Assembly: GCA_934446455.1 (NCBI GenBank)
Contig: CAKSEE010000005.1
Location: forward strand, 1-64,000
Length of the DNA: 64,000 bases
Source: an uncultured Oscillospiraceae bacterium
GTDB taxonomy: Bacteria; Bacillota; Clostridia; Oscillospirales; Ruminococcaceae
Reading direction: 5' to 3'
Shown one piece after another: positions 1 to 7,093 of the stretch; the first letter of the stretch is position 1; every line of letters begins with the position of its first letter. The notes under the pieces were generated by a model. The model did no database searches. It was not told the origin of the DNA and saw only the letters and a program-made list of their open reading frames with translations. Both the position numbers and the translations under genes were made by a program.

Positions 1-240
1 CGAGAAACAATTTCTGAACGTGTAAAAGAGGGTGTAAAAAGTGCGCGTGAGAGGGGGAGATTTGGTGGCAGACCTGCAACGGCTCAAAAAACTATAGATA
101 AGGCTTTGCAAATGTATGACAGACATAATTTAACTGTTGCTGAAATATGTAGAGCTTGTGGAATTAGCAGACCAACGCTTTACAAAGCAATTAGAACAAG
201 GTCAGAAAAACAGGAACTGGAAAATACAGATAATCAATAA
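1..240 (+). CDS. Serine resolvase/invertase, C-terminal part (5' end outside window)
   Basis: The reading frame is open from base 1 to TAA at 238-240 and encodes 79 residues. It carries the basic linker typical after the resolvase catalytic domain, followed by a C-terminal helix-turn-helix (around VAEICRACGISRPTLYKAI) that matches the DNA-binding domain of Tn3/Hin-type resolvases. The catalytic serine domain would lie upstream of the window. The gene is AT-rich like the rest of the island, which suggests a mobile origin. Its last 50 bases overlap, on the opposite strand, the degenerate end of the truncated ATPase gene. The family call is from motif recognition only. Confidence 0.75.
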   Translation, partial: RETISERVKEGVKSARERGRFGGRPATAQKTIDKALQMYDRHNLTVAEICRACGISRPTLYKAIRTRSEKQELENTDNQ

Positions 241-877
241 TTATAATTGTATGGGCAGGCTTTGTAACCTGCCCATATGTTATAATATAAATATATGTAA
301 ATAATTTATCGTATAAATCTGATGAAGCCGAGTCGGTACAGATACAACTCAATGGGAAAAAATGTCCTAAATCATCTTTATATTTGATCAACTTTATTAA
401 AAAACCCAAGGACGGTTCATCCCAACTGCTTATTTCGTCACAGAACAATATAACTTTTTTTCCCTGCGCAGCTTTTTTTATTTGAGTTAATATATTTATT
501 TCATCGACTGTAAATTCTGATGGATAGCTTCTTTTTAATGAAACAGATTTCTCTAAAGCTTTACCTATTACAGGAACCATATCAACATAGGTTTTTAAAA
601 TATTAATCCCATTATTTAAGAAAAGGCTTTCATTTTGGGATATTGCCAATAAAAATGGCGCATAATCGTAAGAGTAAATATTGTTTTCTAAAAGGAAACT
701 CACACTATTTTTCATTGTGGTTTTGCAATATTGCATGACTTTGTTGAGCAAATAGGTTTTTCCGTAACCCGTTTCCCCTTTTAATAAAATTACTCTATCT
801 TTATCAATATTTTGTGTTATTTTTTGAAATATAAAGCTCTGACCTAAAAGTGTGTCTATACTGATATTGTTGTCCAT
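191..877 (-). pseudogene. AAA/NACHT-like ATPase, C-terminally truncated
   Basis: The frame encodes 228 residues from ATG at 877, preceded by a good RBS (GGAGG, 7-nt spacing). A P-loop GETGYGKT at residues 34-41 and a Walker B segment (KKVILFCDE, about residue 140) identify the N-terminal ATP-binding core of an AAA-type ATPase. Proteins with this core usually continue for hundreds of residues with sensor and effector domains. Here the frame runs after about residue 198 into the resolvase terminator hairpin and its coding strand, giving a hydrophobic nonsense tail. I infer a gene cut by recombination near position 300. It could have been a signalling or defence ATPase; the lost C-terminus makes the role unknowable. 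Confidence 0.6.
251..276 (+). terminator. Hairpin after resolvase gene, possible terminator
   Basis: A perfect 9-bp stem (ATGGGCAGG / CCTGCCCAT) with an 8-nt loop starts 10 bases after the resolvase stop. No clean T-tract follows (atgttataat), so termination is plausible but not certain. Confidence 0.45.
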
Positions 878-1019
878 CAAAGAACCTCCAAAATATTGAT
901 AATATAATGTTATCTGCTTATAACCTATACAATCATTATACTCCTAACCCAGTGTAATTTCAATATTAACACTCAAAATACGTCGTTATGCACAAATTGG
1001 CATTTTGAATATGTGCAAT

Positions 1020-1048
1020 TCGACAAACAATTTATGAAAGGGTATAAT
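1020..1048 (+). promoter_or_regulatory. Promoter of tyrosine recombinase gene
   Basis: A -35 TCGACA (1020-1025) and a perfect -10 TATAAT (1043-1048) are separated by 17 bases. The start codon lies 30 bases further on. Confidence 0.6.
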
Positions 1049-1077
1049 GTTGATATAAAAACAAAAGGAGAAAAACC

Positions 1078-1983
1078 ATGATTCTACAAGAAGCTATCAG
1101 CACATATCTCGAATACTGTATTGATCAGAAAACTCTCAGTCCCAAAACAACAAAAGCGTACCAGATAGACCTTCAGCAATTTGCTGAGTTTACTCAGAAC
1201 AAATATGACCGTAAGCATATCCAAAAATACATAACCCAGCTTCATAAGCAGTTCAAACCCAAAACGGCAAAGCGGAAGATTGCTGCGCTGAAAGCGTTCA
1301 CACATTACCTTATGGTGCAGGACATCATAGACATAAATCCATTCGATAAAATCGATACGTCGTTTCGTGAACCCATAATGCTTCCTAAAACTATCCCGTT
1401 CAATATAATCAGTGCAATTTTAGCTTCGGCATACGGCTCAATGAAGCGCTGTCGGACTGAATATTCTAGAAAATGCACACTCCGCGATATTGCCGTGCTT
1501 GAAATTCTTTTTGCTACCGGAGCAAGGGTATCCGAAATCTGCACCCTTACCCCCGATGCAATAGACCTGGAAAACCATACACTGAAAATTTTCGGCAAAG
1601 GCTCAAAAGAACGAATAATCCAGATTGAAAACCCCGATGTTCTGAAAGCGCTCAGCAACTATTTTGCCGCTTTTCAAGACGATATTTCCTGCGCGGGATT
1701 TTTCTTTGTTAATAAGCTGAAACATCGCCTGTCTGAGCAGTCAGTACGGGCAATGATAAACCGCTACGTTACGTCCATTGGGTACGAACGCCACATTACT
1801 CCGCATATGTTCAGGCATTCATTTGCAACCTTACTACTTGAAGAGGACGTGGATATCCGTTATATTCAAAGAATACTCGGGCATAGCTCCATTACTACAA
1901 CACAGATCTACACTCATGTTGCCATGGCAAAACAGAAGGAAATTTTAACTGTAAAGCACCCTCGGAACAAGATAAAGTTTTGA
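1078..1983 (+). CDS. XerC/XerD-like tyrosine recombinase (integrase)
   Basis: A 301-residue site-specific recombinase. Residues 1-90 form the SAM-like core-binding domain and residues 105-290 the catalytic domain. The full catalytic set is visible: R150 (ATGARVSE), K around 174, H243 and R246 (PHMFRHSFAT), H269 (LGHSS) and nucleophile Y278 (IYTHV). RBS AAAGGAGAA precedes the ATG. The length is that of Xer-type enzymes, but the AT-rich composition and the neighbouring serine recombinase and TnpW-like gene point to a mobile-element integrase rather than the housekeeping XerC/D. It probably catalyses integration, excision or dimer resolution of the island; the target site is not identifiable here. 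Confidence 0.9.
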   Translation: MILQEAISTYLEYCIDQKTLSPKTTKAYQIDLQQFAEFTQNKYDRKHIQKYITQLHKQFKPKTAKRKIAALKAFTHYLMVQDIIDINPFDKIDTSFREPIMLPKTIPFNIISAILASAYGSMKRCRTEYSRKCTLRDIAVLEILFATGARVSEICTLTPDAIDLENHTLKIFGKGSKERIIQIENPDVLKALSNYFAAFQDDISCAGFFFVNKLKHRLSEQSVRAMINRYVTSIGYERHITPHMFRHSFATLLLEEDVDIRYIQRILGHSSITTTQIYTHVAMAKQKEILTVKHPRNKIKF

Positions 1984-2059
1984 AATACTTTAATTACTGT
2001 AATGCGAAACTCCATTCTTGGTAATCGGGATTTTTATGAGCGAATTTATGATATTATTA

Positions 2060-2470
2060 AAGTACAGGCAGGAATGCTTGTGAAAGCTCCTTGAAAACTG
2101 AATAGCAAAGCAAACACATAAGTTGCAGTGCTGTGCTGTTTCTGACAGACAAGCGCCAAGACATTCCTGCTTTCGATCTGATTTGGTATCTCATTATCCG
2201 TGTCCACCTACTTTTTTGCGCGAGAATAAAAGATACCAATGTCACCTGCCGACGGTTCGCAGGCGCCCTAAACGCATAGGGTGTCCTTAAAGGAACGAGC
2301 GCATTTGCAGCCTGCAATATAATGATACTTCCGGTGACGGCTGTTCCACAGGAATGGGCAGAGGTGAGAGTCCTATGTGCGAATGCGTAACTACTCGCAG
2401 TTTGCTTTGAGAAATATAGTCAGAAAAATGGGTCGGACTGTACGCAGAAAACGGAATGTCCGACCTGTTT
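2060..2470 (+). ncRNA. Candidate structured non-coding RNA in mobile island
   Basis: The 568 bases between the integrase and the TnpW-like gene hold no credible protein gene but several base-paired elements. GCAGGAATG (2068-2076) with CTTG (2077-2080) pairs with CAAG (2157-2160) and CATTCCTGC (2162-2170), 13 bp with one bulge. TTGGTATCT (2183-2191) pairs perfectly with AGATACCAA (2231-2239). CCCTA (2266-2270) pairs with TAGGG (2277-2281). GGTCGGAC (2431-2438) pairs with GTCCGACC (2458-2465) just before TGTTTT, like a terminator. The order of nested helices suggests one transcript of about 400 nt. No reverse transcriptase ORF is present, so it is not an ORF-bearing group II intron. I do not recognise the RNA family; strand and ends are inferred. 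Confidence 0.4.
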
Positions 2471-2484
2471 TAGATTGTAGTCTG

Positions 2485-2523
2485 CTTACATAAGCCAATG
2501 GTAACGACATTGATTTATGTAAG
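2485..2523 (+). repeat. Hairpin ahead of the TnpW-like gene
   Basis: The inverted repeat CTTACATAA ... TTATGTAAG (9 bp, perfect) encloses a second stem CAATG ... CATTG. It ends 29 bases before the small ORF, upstream of its RBS. It could be a regulatory leader hairpin or a recombinase binding site. Confidence 0.45.
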
Positions 2524-2551
2524 TAAATTATAAGCAAGAAAGGAGCTGTCA

Positions 2552-2710
2552 ATGGAAATTTGTAATCCAAACAGCGAAATGAGCATGGAGGAAGTCGTTA
2601 TTGGCAACACCACATACGTTGTGAAAACCAATGCCAAGAATGTTTCACCAGAATTTGTAAAGAAAACAGTTAAAAAAATTCTTTTTGACACTTTAAAGCA
2701 AAAAAGTTAG
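2552..2710 (+). CDS. Small TnpW-like transposon protein
   Basis: A 52-residue ORF starts at ATG 2552 behind an AAAGGAG RBS and stops at TAG 2708-2710. The central stretch with VVIGNTTYVVKTNAK, followed by a lysine-rich helix, resembles the short TnpW proteins encoded next to TnpX-type large serine recombinases in clostridial transposons. Its position 87 bases before such a recombinase supports this. The biochemical role of TnpW is not established. The assignment rests on a short motif and context, so it is tentative. Confidence 0.5.
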   Translation: MEICNPNSEMSMEEVVIGNTTYVVKTNAKNVSPEFVKKTVKKILFDTLKQKS

Positions 2711-2797
2711 AAAATCTATGGACAAACCCTCCCAGCCATGTTATAATATAAATAGGGTAAGGTCTGCGTTTGTTCAAGCGGCGGGAGGAGGACATTT

Positions 2798-4438
2798 ATG
2801 AACTTGAACAGCGCAATAACCGAAAGCGGTGCAGTCACCGCACTCTATTGCCGGCTTAGCTGCGATGATGATAACGAGGGCGAGAGCCTCTCGATTGAAA
2901 ATCAGAAGAAACTGCTTACACAATATGCTGACGAAAAAGGCTTTTTCAACACCAGATTTTACGTTGATGACGGAATATCCGGAACGACATTTGAGCGCGA
3001 TGGTTTCAAGGCTATGCTGAACGATGTTCAGAATGGCGAGGTCAAAACGGTTATAGTCAAGGATATGAGCCGTTTCGGAAGAGATTACATTCAAGTGGGT
3101 ATGTACACGGAAATTTTATTTCCGCAGAACAATGTCCGTTTCATCGCAATTAACGACAGCTATGACAGTGCAAACGGCGACAACGACTTTATTCCGTTCA
3201 AGAATATTATGAACGAATGGTATGCGAAAGACACAAGCAAGAAAATCAAGGCGGTCAATCGGGCAAGGGCACGGGCGGGCGAACATCTTACTTCAAATGT
3301 GCCTTACGGTTATATCAAGAATCCTGATAACCCCAAGCAATGGATAATTGACGAAGAAGCTGCCGAAGTTGTTCGAGAAATATTTCAGCTGTATTTGCAG
3401 GGAATGAATACAAACCAGATTTCAGTAAGTCTTAGCTCCAGACAGATATTGGTTCCAACAGCTTATAAATCCATTCGCGGGATCGTCAATCGTAAATTCA
3501 CAGATGAAACAAAATTTTTGTGGAATGGCGGCACAATAACACGTATACTTGAAAATGGTTCCTATGTCGGTAATACGGTAAACGGGAAAAGCATGAGAAA
3601 ATCATTCAAAATCAAGAAGCGCATAAATGTGTCGCAAGAGGAATGGCAGATTGTTCCGAACACCCAAGAAGCGATAATCGACTGTGAAACTTGGAATTTG
3701 GTTCAGAAGATCCGGCAAGGACGACGGCGTAATGTAAAACATAACCACCAGATACCGGTTTTGTCTGGACATCTTTTCTGTGCTGACTGCGGAAGAAAGC
3801 TATACTATGTTAAGCCGCCCAAGCAGGCTGAATACTATTGCTGTTCCGGATTTCGCAAACGTATTAATTCCTGCACAGGGCATTATATCAGGGCAGACGT
3901 TGTGGAACAGCTTCTGATACGTCAGATAAACGATGTAATGAAGTTTGTTTCAGAATACGAGGACGAATTCGTTCGCCAGGTCATGGAACGAGGAACAGCC
4001 GAACAGTTGAAACAGACAAACTCGCTAAAGAGAACTGCTGACGCGGCTAAACGGCGCATTGAACAAATCGACAGCATAATCTCTCAGCTCTATGAGGACA
4101 AGGTTGCCGGTCAAATAACCGCTGAAATGTTCACAAAACTCTCGGCAAAGTACATAGCTGAACAAAAAGAGCAGTCCTCGGTGTTTCAGCAGTCAAGGAA
4201 AGAATTGTCTGACCTTGAAGCCAAGAAAACTGATGTTGGCAAAATCGTTGCTATTGTAAAGAAGCATTCGCATATAACGGAGCTTTCGCCGCAGATTCTC
4301 AATGAATTAGTCGATAAGGTGGTAGTTCATCAAGCTGAAAAGGTTGATGGCAAACGCCGACAGGACATTGAGGTTTACTTTAACGGTGTCGGGCAGATTT
4401 CGTCCGACGCAGAAAAAAAGTCCGAAACAACCGAGTGA
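2798..4438 (+). CDS. Large serine recombinase, TnpX-like
   Basis: A 546-residue site-specific recombinase. The N-terminal catalytic domain has the nucleophile S21 (YCRLSCDDD), the DDGISGTTFERDGF segment and the conserved arginines in DMSRFGRDYI. A recombinase domain follows (about residues 165-300), then a zinc beta-ribbon (FCADCGRK ... YCCSGF ... SC, about 325-360) and a coiled-coil C-terminal region (about 400-480). This is the layout of TnpX/TndX enzymes, which excise and insert mobile elements through a circular intermediate. RBS GGAGGAGG is followed by ATG at 2798. The gene appears intact. Enzymes of this type are often encoded close to one end of their element, so an end may lie between 4440 and 4640. 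Confidence 0.92.
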   Translation: MNLNSAITESGAVTALYCRLSCDDDNEGESLSIENQKKLLTQYADEKGFFNTRFYVDDGISGTTFERDGFKAMLNDVQNGEVKTVIVKDMSRFGRDYIQVGMYTEILFPQNNVRFIAINDSYDSANGDNDFIPFKNIMNEWYAKDTSKKIKAVNRARARAGEHLTSNVPYGYIKNPDNPKQWIIDEEAAEVVREIFQLYLQGMNTNQISVSLSSRQILVPTAYKSIRGIVNRKFTDETKFLWNGGTITRILENGSYVGNTVNGKSMRKSFKIKKRINVSQEEWQIVPNTQEAIIDCETWNLVQKIRQGRRRNVKHNHQIPVLSGHLFCADCGRKLYYVKPPKQAEYYCCSGFRKRINSCTGHYIRADVVEQLLIRQINDVMKFVSEYEDEFVRQVMERGTAEQLKQTNSLKRTADAAKRRIEQIDSIISQLYEDKVAGQITAEMFTKLSAKYIAEQKEQSSVFQQSRKELSDLEAKKTDVGKIVAIVKKHSHITELSPQILNELVDKVVVHQAEKVDGKRRQDIEVYFNGVGQISSDAEKKSETTE

Positions 4439-4513
4439 ATGGTCGTTTCGGACTTTGGCGGGATTTTATATCCCTCAGACGCTCCCGCATCCGCCGGGGC
4501 AAAAAACACTTCT

Positions 4514-4604
4514 ATCCGCACAAGTGTGCAAGCGACACCTCGCTGCGCTCGGCTTACGCAACGCGACGGCTTACGCCTTACGCGACCGTGCGCGCAGTGC
4601 GGAT
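4514..4604. repeat. Short inverted-repeat unit between recombinase and XRE gene
   Basis: ATCCGCAC (4514-4521) and GTGCGGAT (4597-4604) are perfect 8-bp inverted ends of a 91-bp GC-rich unit that contains repeated cggcttacg and ttacgc words. It could be a small palindromic intergenic repeat or the edge of the inserted element. No coding function is seen. Confidence 0.35.
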
Positions 4605-4917
4605 GTTCCTGTCGGAAAAGTCGCAAGACTTTTTCGACAGACTCACGCAAAAGGACTTTGCGGTATTGCTCAACATTGCTCCTACTACTCTTAACGGCTA
4701 TATAAAAAATAAGCGGCAGCCTGATTTTGCGCTTGTAAAGCAGATCGCATTCCTGCTGAATGTTTCTGTAGATTATCTTCTGGATTATAATAACGGTCAG
4801 CTGAACGCCGATATAAAGGAGCTGTCGCTGATTTCCAAAATAAGAAAAATGGACGAAAAGGAAAGAAATATAGTTTACGGACTGGTAAATCTGATCGACA
4901 AGAACCGCGAAGAATAG
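4603..4917 (+). pseudogene. XRE-family transcriptional regulator, N-terminally truncated
   Basis: From ATG 4603 the frame encodes 104 residues. Residues from about 15 onward (TQKDFAVLLNIAPTTLNGYIKNK) match helices 2-4 of an XRE/Cro HTH, followed by the usual VSVDYLLDYNN dimerisation stretch and a helical tail. The first helix that normally precedes LTQ is missing; its place is taken by sequence read from the hairpin repeat at 4611-4638. No convincing RBS precedes the ATG. I infer that insertion of the recombinase element or the repeat removed the original 5' end. A shortened DNA-binding protein could still be made, but it is probably non-functional. Confidence 0.6.
4611..4638. repeat. 12-bp hairpin with GCAA tetraloop at XRE gene junction
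   Basis: GTCGGAAAAGTC (4611-4622) pairs with GACTTTTTCGAC (4627-4638) around a GCAA loop with one mismatch. It lies exactly where sequence homologous to XRE regulators begins. Confidence 0.5.
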
Positions 4918-4981
4918 AAAAGCCGATACGATAATTGCGTATCAACAAAACAAGATTCCCGCACAGGCTATATCAGGGTAA

Positions 4982-5017
4982 ATGCCTATACTTCTGAAAC
5001 GATAGAAGTATAGGCAT
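4982..5017. terminator. 14-bp perfect inverted repeat, possible terminator or site
   Basis: ATGCCTATACTTCT and AGAAGTATAGGCAT flank an 8-nt loop downstream of the truncated XRE gene. No T-run follows, so it may be a transcription stop, a protein-binding site or a mobile-element remnant. Confidence 0.45.
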
Positions 5018-5116
5018 AATTATCATATCATAGCGACTTTTATTCGACTTCTTTGCTCGGACTTATTTTTATTATGAGCCTGCGCCAAAAAAACTGAAAA
5101 TGTGTCATGAAAGTAT

Positions 5117-5145
5117 TTGAAATTTCTGCGAAACTGTGCTATAAT
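5117..5145 (+). promoter_or_regulatory. Promoter of the tepA-uppP-ftsK operon
   Basis: TTGAAA (5117-5122), a 17-base spacer and TATAAT (5140-5145) precede tepA by about 115 bases. The start at 5260 is consistent with transcription from here. Confidence 0.7.
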
Positions 5146-5259
5146 TAAAAGAGCGGCGTGTACGCCGCCGCATTCTGCATAAATATACCTTTTGTGAAAA
5201 TAATATACACAGAGCCTGACCGCAGCTTTGCGGCAGAAAATTCCGAAAGGTGGCAGAAT

Positions 5260-6150
5260 ATGAGCGAAGAAACTGTGAACGACGCACCGTTCAGCGAGGA
5301 ACAGAACCGGCAGATAATTGACACTGGCATAGTGGCGACGCCGAACGCGCCGCACTGCATACATTGCCTGTCGATAATCGGGCAGATAGAGGGACACTAC
5401 ATTCTCCCCGCGCAGAACAAGACGACGAAATACGAGCATATCATTCCCGCGCTTGTGGCGGTCGAGCAGGACAGCACCGTAGAGGGTCTGCTGGTGCTGC
5501 TCAACACCGTCGGCGGCGACGTGGAGGCGGGGCTTGCCATATCCGAGCTTATCGCGGGAATGTCGAAGCCCACGGTGTCGATAGTGGTAGGCGGCGGGCA
5601 TTCCATAGGCGTGCCGCTTGCGGTGAGCGCCAAGAGAAGCTTTATCGTGCCCTCTGCGACAATGACTATTCACCCCGTGCGAATGAACGGCATGATGCTG
5701 GGCGTGCCGCAGACAATGAGCTACTTTGAGAAAATGCAGGAGCGCATAACGCGCTTTGTTACGGAAAACAGCAACATGACCGCAGAGCGCTTCAAGGAGC
5801 TTATGATGGAGCGCGACGAGCTTGTGATGGACGTAGGCTCGGTGCTGGAGGGAGCCGCCGCCGTTAAGGAGGGGCTTATCGACAGGCTTGGCGGGCTGTC
5901 CGACGCGGTAGAGTGCCTTTACGGGCTTATAGAGCAGGGCGCGGACAAGGCGCCGCGTTCCGCAGGGAAGAAAGCGCCCGCAAAGGCTGCGAAGCAAACG
6001 GGCAAAAGCGCGCCCACGCAGGCAAAGGCGCAGACAGCTTCTTCCGTGCCGACTGAGCCGACGCCGAAAAAGCGCGGCAGAAAGCCGAAAAACACTACAG
6101 ACACAATGAGCGCCGCCGTATCCCGCGTGGCGCATGACAGAGGGCGTTAA
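5260..6150 (+). CDS. tepA: ClpP-like serine protease, TepA family
   Basis: A 296-residue protein of the Clp-protease/enoyl-hydratase-like fold. The nucleophile S115 (GGGHSIGVPLA) and H138 (MTIHPVR) sit as in ClpP-type peptidases, and LLNTVGGDVEAG forms the oxyanion-side glycine motif. The C-terminal 60 residues are lysine/proline/alanine-rich and low complexity. ATG 5260 was chosen because GAAAGGTGG precedes it; an upstream in-frame codon at 5158 lacks an RBS. In Bacillus, TepA (YmfB) is encoded close to SpoIIIE and was linked to protein export; the nearby ftsK/spoIIIE fits that conserved neighbourhood. Substrate unknown. First gene of a six-gene operon. Confidence 0.8.
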   Translation: MSEETVNDAPFSEEQNRQIIDTGIVATPNAPHCIHCLSIIGQIEGHYILPAQNKTTKYEHIIPALVAVEQDSTVEGLLVLLNTVGGDVEAGLAISELIAGMSKPTVSIVVGGGHSIGVPLAVSAKRSFIVPSATMTIHPVRMNGMMLGVPQTMSYFEKMQERITRFVTENSNMTAERFKELMMERDELVMDVGSVLEGAAAVKEGLIDRLGGLSDAVECLYGLIEQGADKAPRSAGKKAPAKAAKQTGKSAPTQAKAQTASSVPTEPTPKKRGRKPKNTTDTMSAAVSRVAHDRGR

Positions 6151-6194
6151 CACTCCCGCCCGCGCAGGGCGGCTACATATCAAAGGGGAAACAT

Positions 6195-7067
6195 ATGGAC
6201 TACATAACGGTAATAATTCAGGCTGTAATACAGGGACTCACGGAGTTTTTGCCCGTGTCAAGCTCGGGGCACCTGTCCGTGGTGCAGCATATCACGGGCG
6301 TTGACGGCGAGGCGGCGCTGCTGCTGTCGCTCGTGCTTCATCTCGGCACGCTGACGGCGGTGTTCGCGGCGTTTTGGGGAACTATCTGGGGTATGATAAA
6401 GGAGTTTTTCCTCACGTTCCGCGACATTTTCACTGGCAAGTTCTCGTGGAAGGGCATGAACGGAACGCGCCGCATGATGTTTATGGTGATAATAGCGACG
6501 GCGCTGCTTGTTCCCGTGCTGCCGATAAAGGACTTTTTCACCGCGCGGCAGGGCGACGGGGACATCGTTTTCGAGGGAATAGCGTTTTTGTTCACGGCGG
6601 TGCTGCTGTTTTTGTCGGACAAGTGCAGCGACGGCACAAAGACTGCGGAGGACATGAAGGTAAAGGACGCGGTGACGGTCGGGCTGTTTCAGTGCGTGGC
6701 GCTCTTCCCGGGGGTATCGCGCTCGGGTTCGACCACGGCGGCGGGACTGTTCTGCGGGCTTGACAAGACGACTGCGGTAAGCTTCGCGTTCATTCTCGGC
6801 ATACCCGCTATTCTCGGCGGCAGCGTTATGGAGATAGGCGGGGCGCTCAGCGAGGGCGTTGAGGCAAACTGGGGCGCGCTGGCGCTCGGGTTCGTTATTG
6901 CGGCGGTAGTGGGCTTCGCTTCGATAAAGCTTGTGGCATGGCTGCTCAAAAAGGACAGGTTCAGGATATTCGCGTTTTACACCGCGGCGCTTGGCATTGC
7001 GTGCATTGCGGGCGGCTTGTGGGAGCATATCAGCGGGAACACCCTGCGCGCTCTCCTTGGATTCTAA
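6195..7067 (+). CDS. uppP: Undecaprenyl-diphosphatase UppP/BacA
   Basis: A 290-residue integral membrane enzyme that dephosphorylates undecaprenyl pyrophosphate, recycling the lipid carrier for peptidoglycan synthesis. Both signature motifs are present: QGLTEFLPVSSSGH (residues 13-26), with the catalytic glutamate E17, and PGVSRSGST (about 172-180). Several hydrophobic helices span the protein. RBS AAAGGGGAA precedes ATG 6195. It is 44 bases after tepA and 26 before ftsK, so it is cotranscribed. Proteins of this family also give bacitracin tolerance when overproduced. Length and motifs are normal. Confidence 0.95.
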   Translation: MDYITVIIQAVIQGLTEFLPVSSSGHLSVVQHITGVDGEAALLLSLVLHLGTLTAVFAAFWGTIWGMIKEFFLTFRDIFTGKFSWKGMNGTRRMMFMVIIATALLVPVLPIKDFFTARQGDGDIVFEGIAFLFTAVLLFLSDKCSDGTKTAEDMKVKDAVTVGLFQCVALFPGVSRSGSTTAAGLFCGLDKTTAVSFAFILGIPAILGGSVMEIGGALSEGVEANWGALALGFVIAAVVGFASIKLVAWLLKKDRFRIFAFYTAALGIACIAGGLWEHISGNTLRALLGF

Positions 7068-7093
7068 CAAGTACATAAAAGGAAGATTACAAC

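Noticed and set aside
960..1020. Inverted repeat TGCACAAATTG ... ATGTGCAATT upstream of the integrase
   Set aside because: The arms match only over about five bases and the rest is chance in AT-rich DNA; not strong enough as an attachment site.
2060..2470. Group II intron
   Set aside because: Segments such as GGTGAGAGTCC look a little like intron domain I, but there is no reverse transcriptase, and I could not find a domain V hairpin or clear 5' and 3' boundaries.
5023..6183. 386-residue ORF on the minus strand opposite tepA
   Set aside because: It is a high-GC shadow frame with Arg/His/Cys-rich sequence and no domain, RBS or sensible composition; tepA on the plus strand explains the region.
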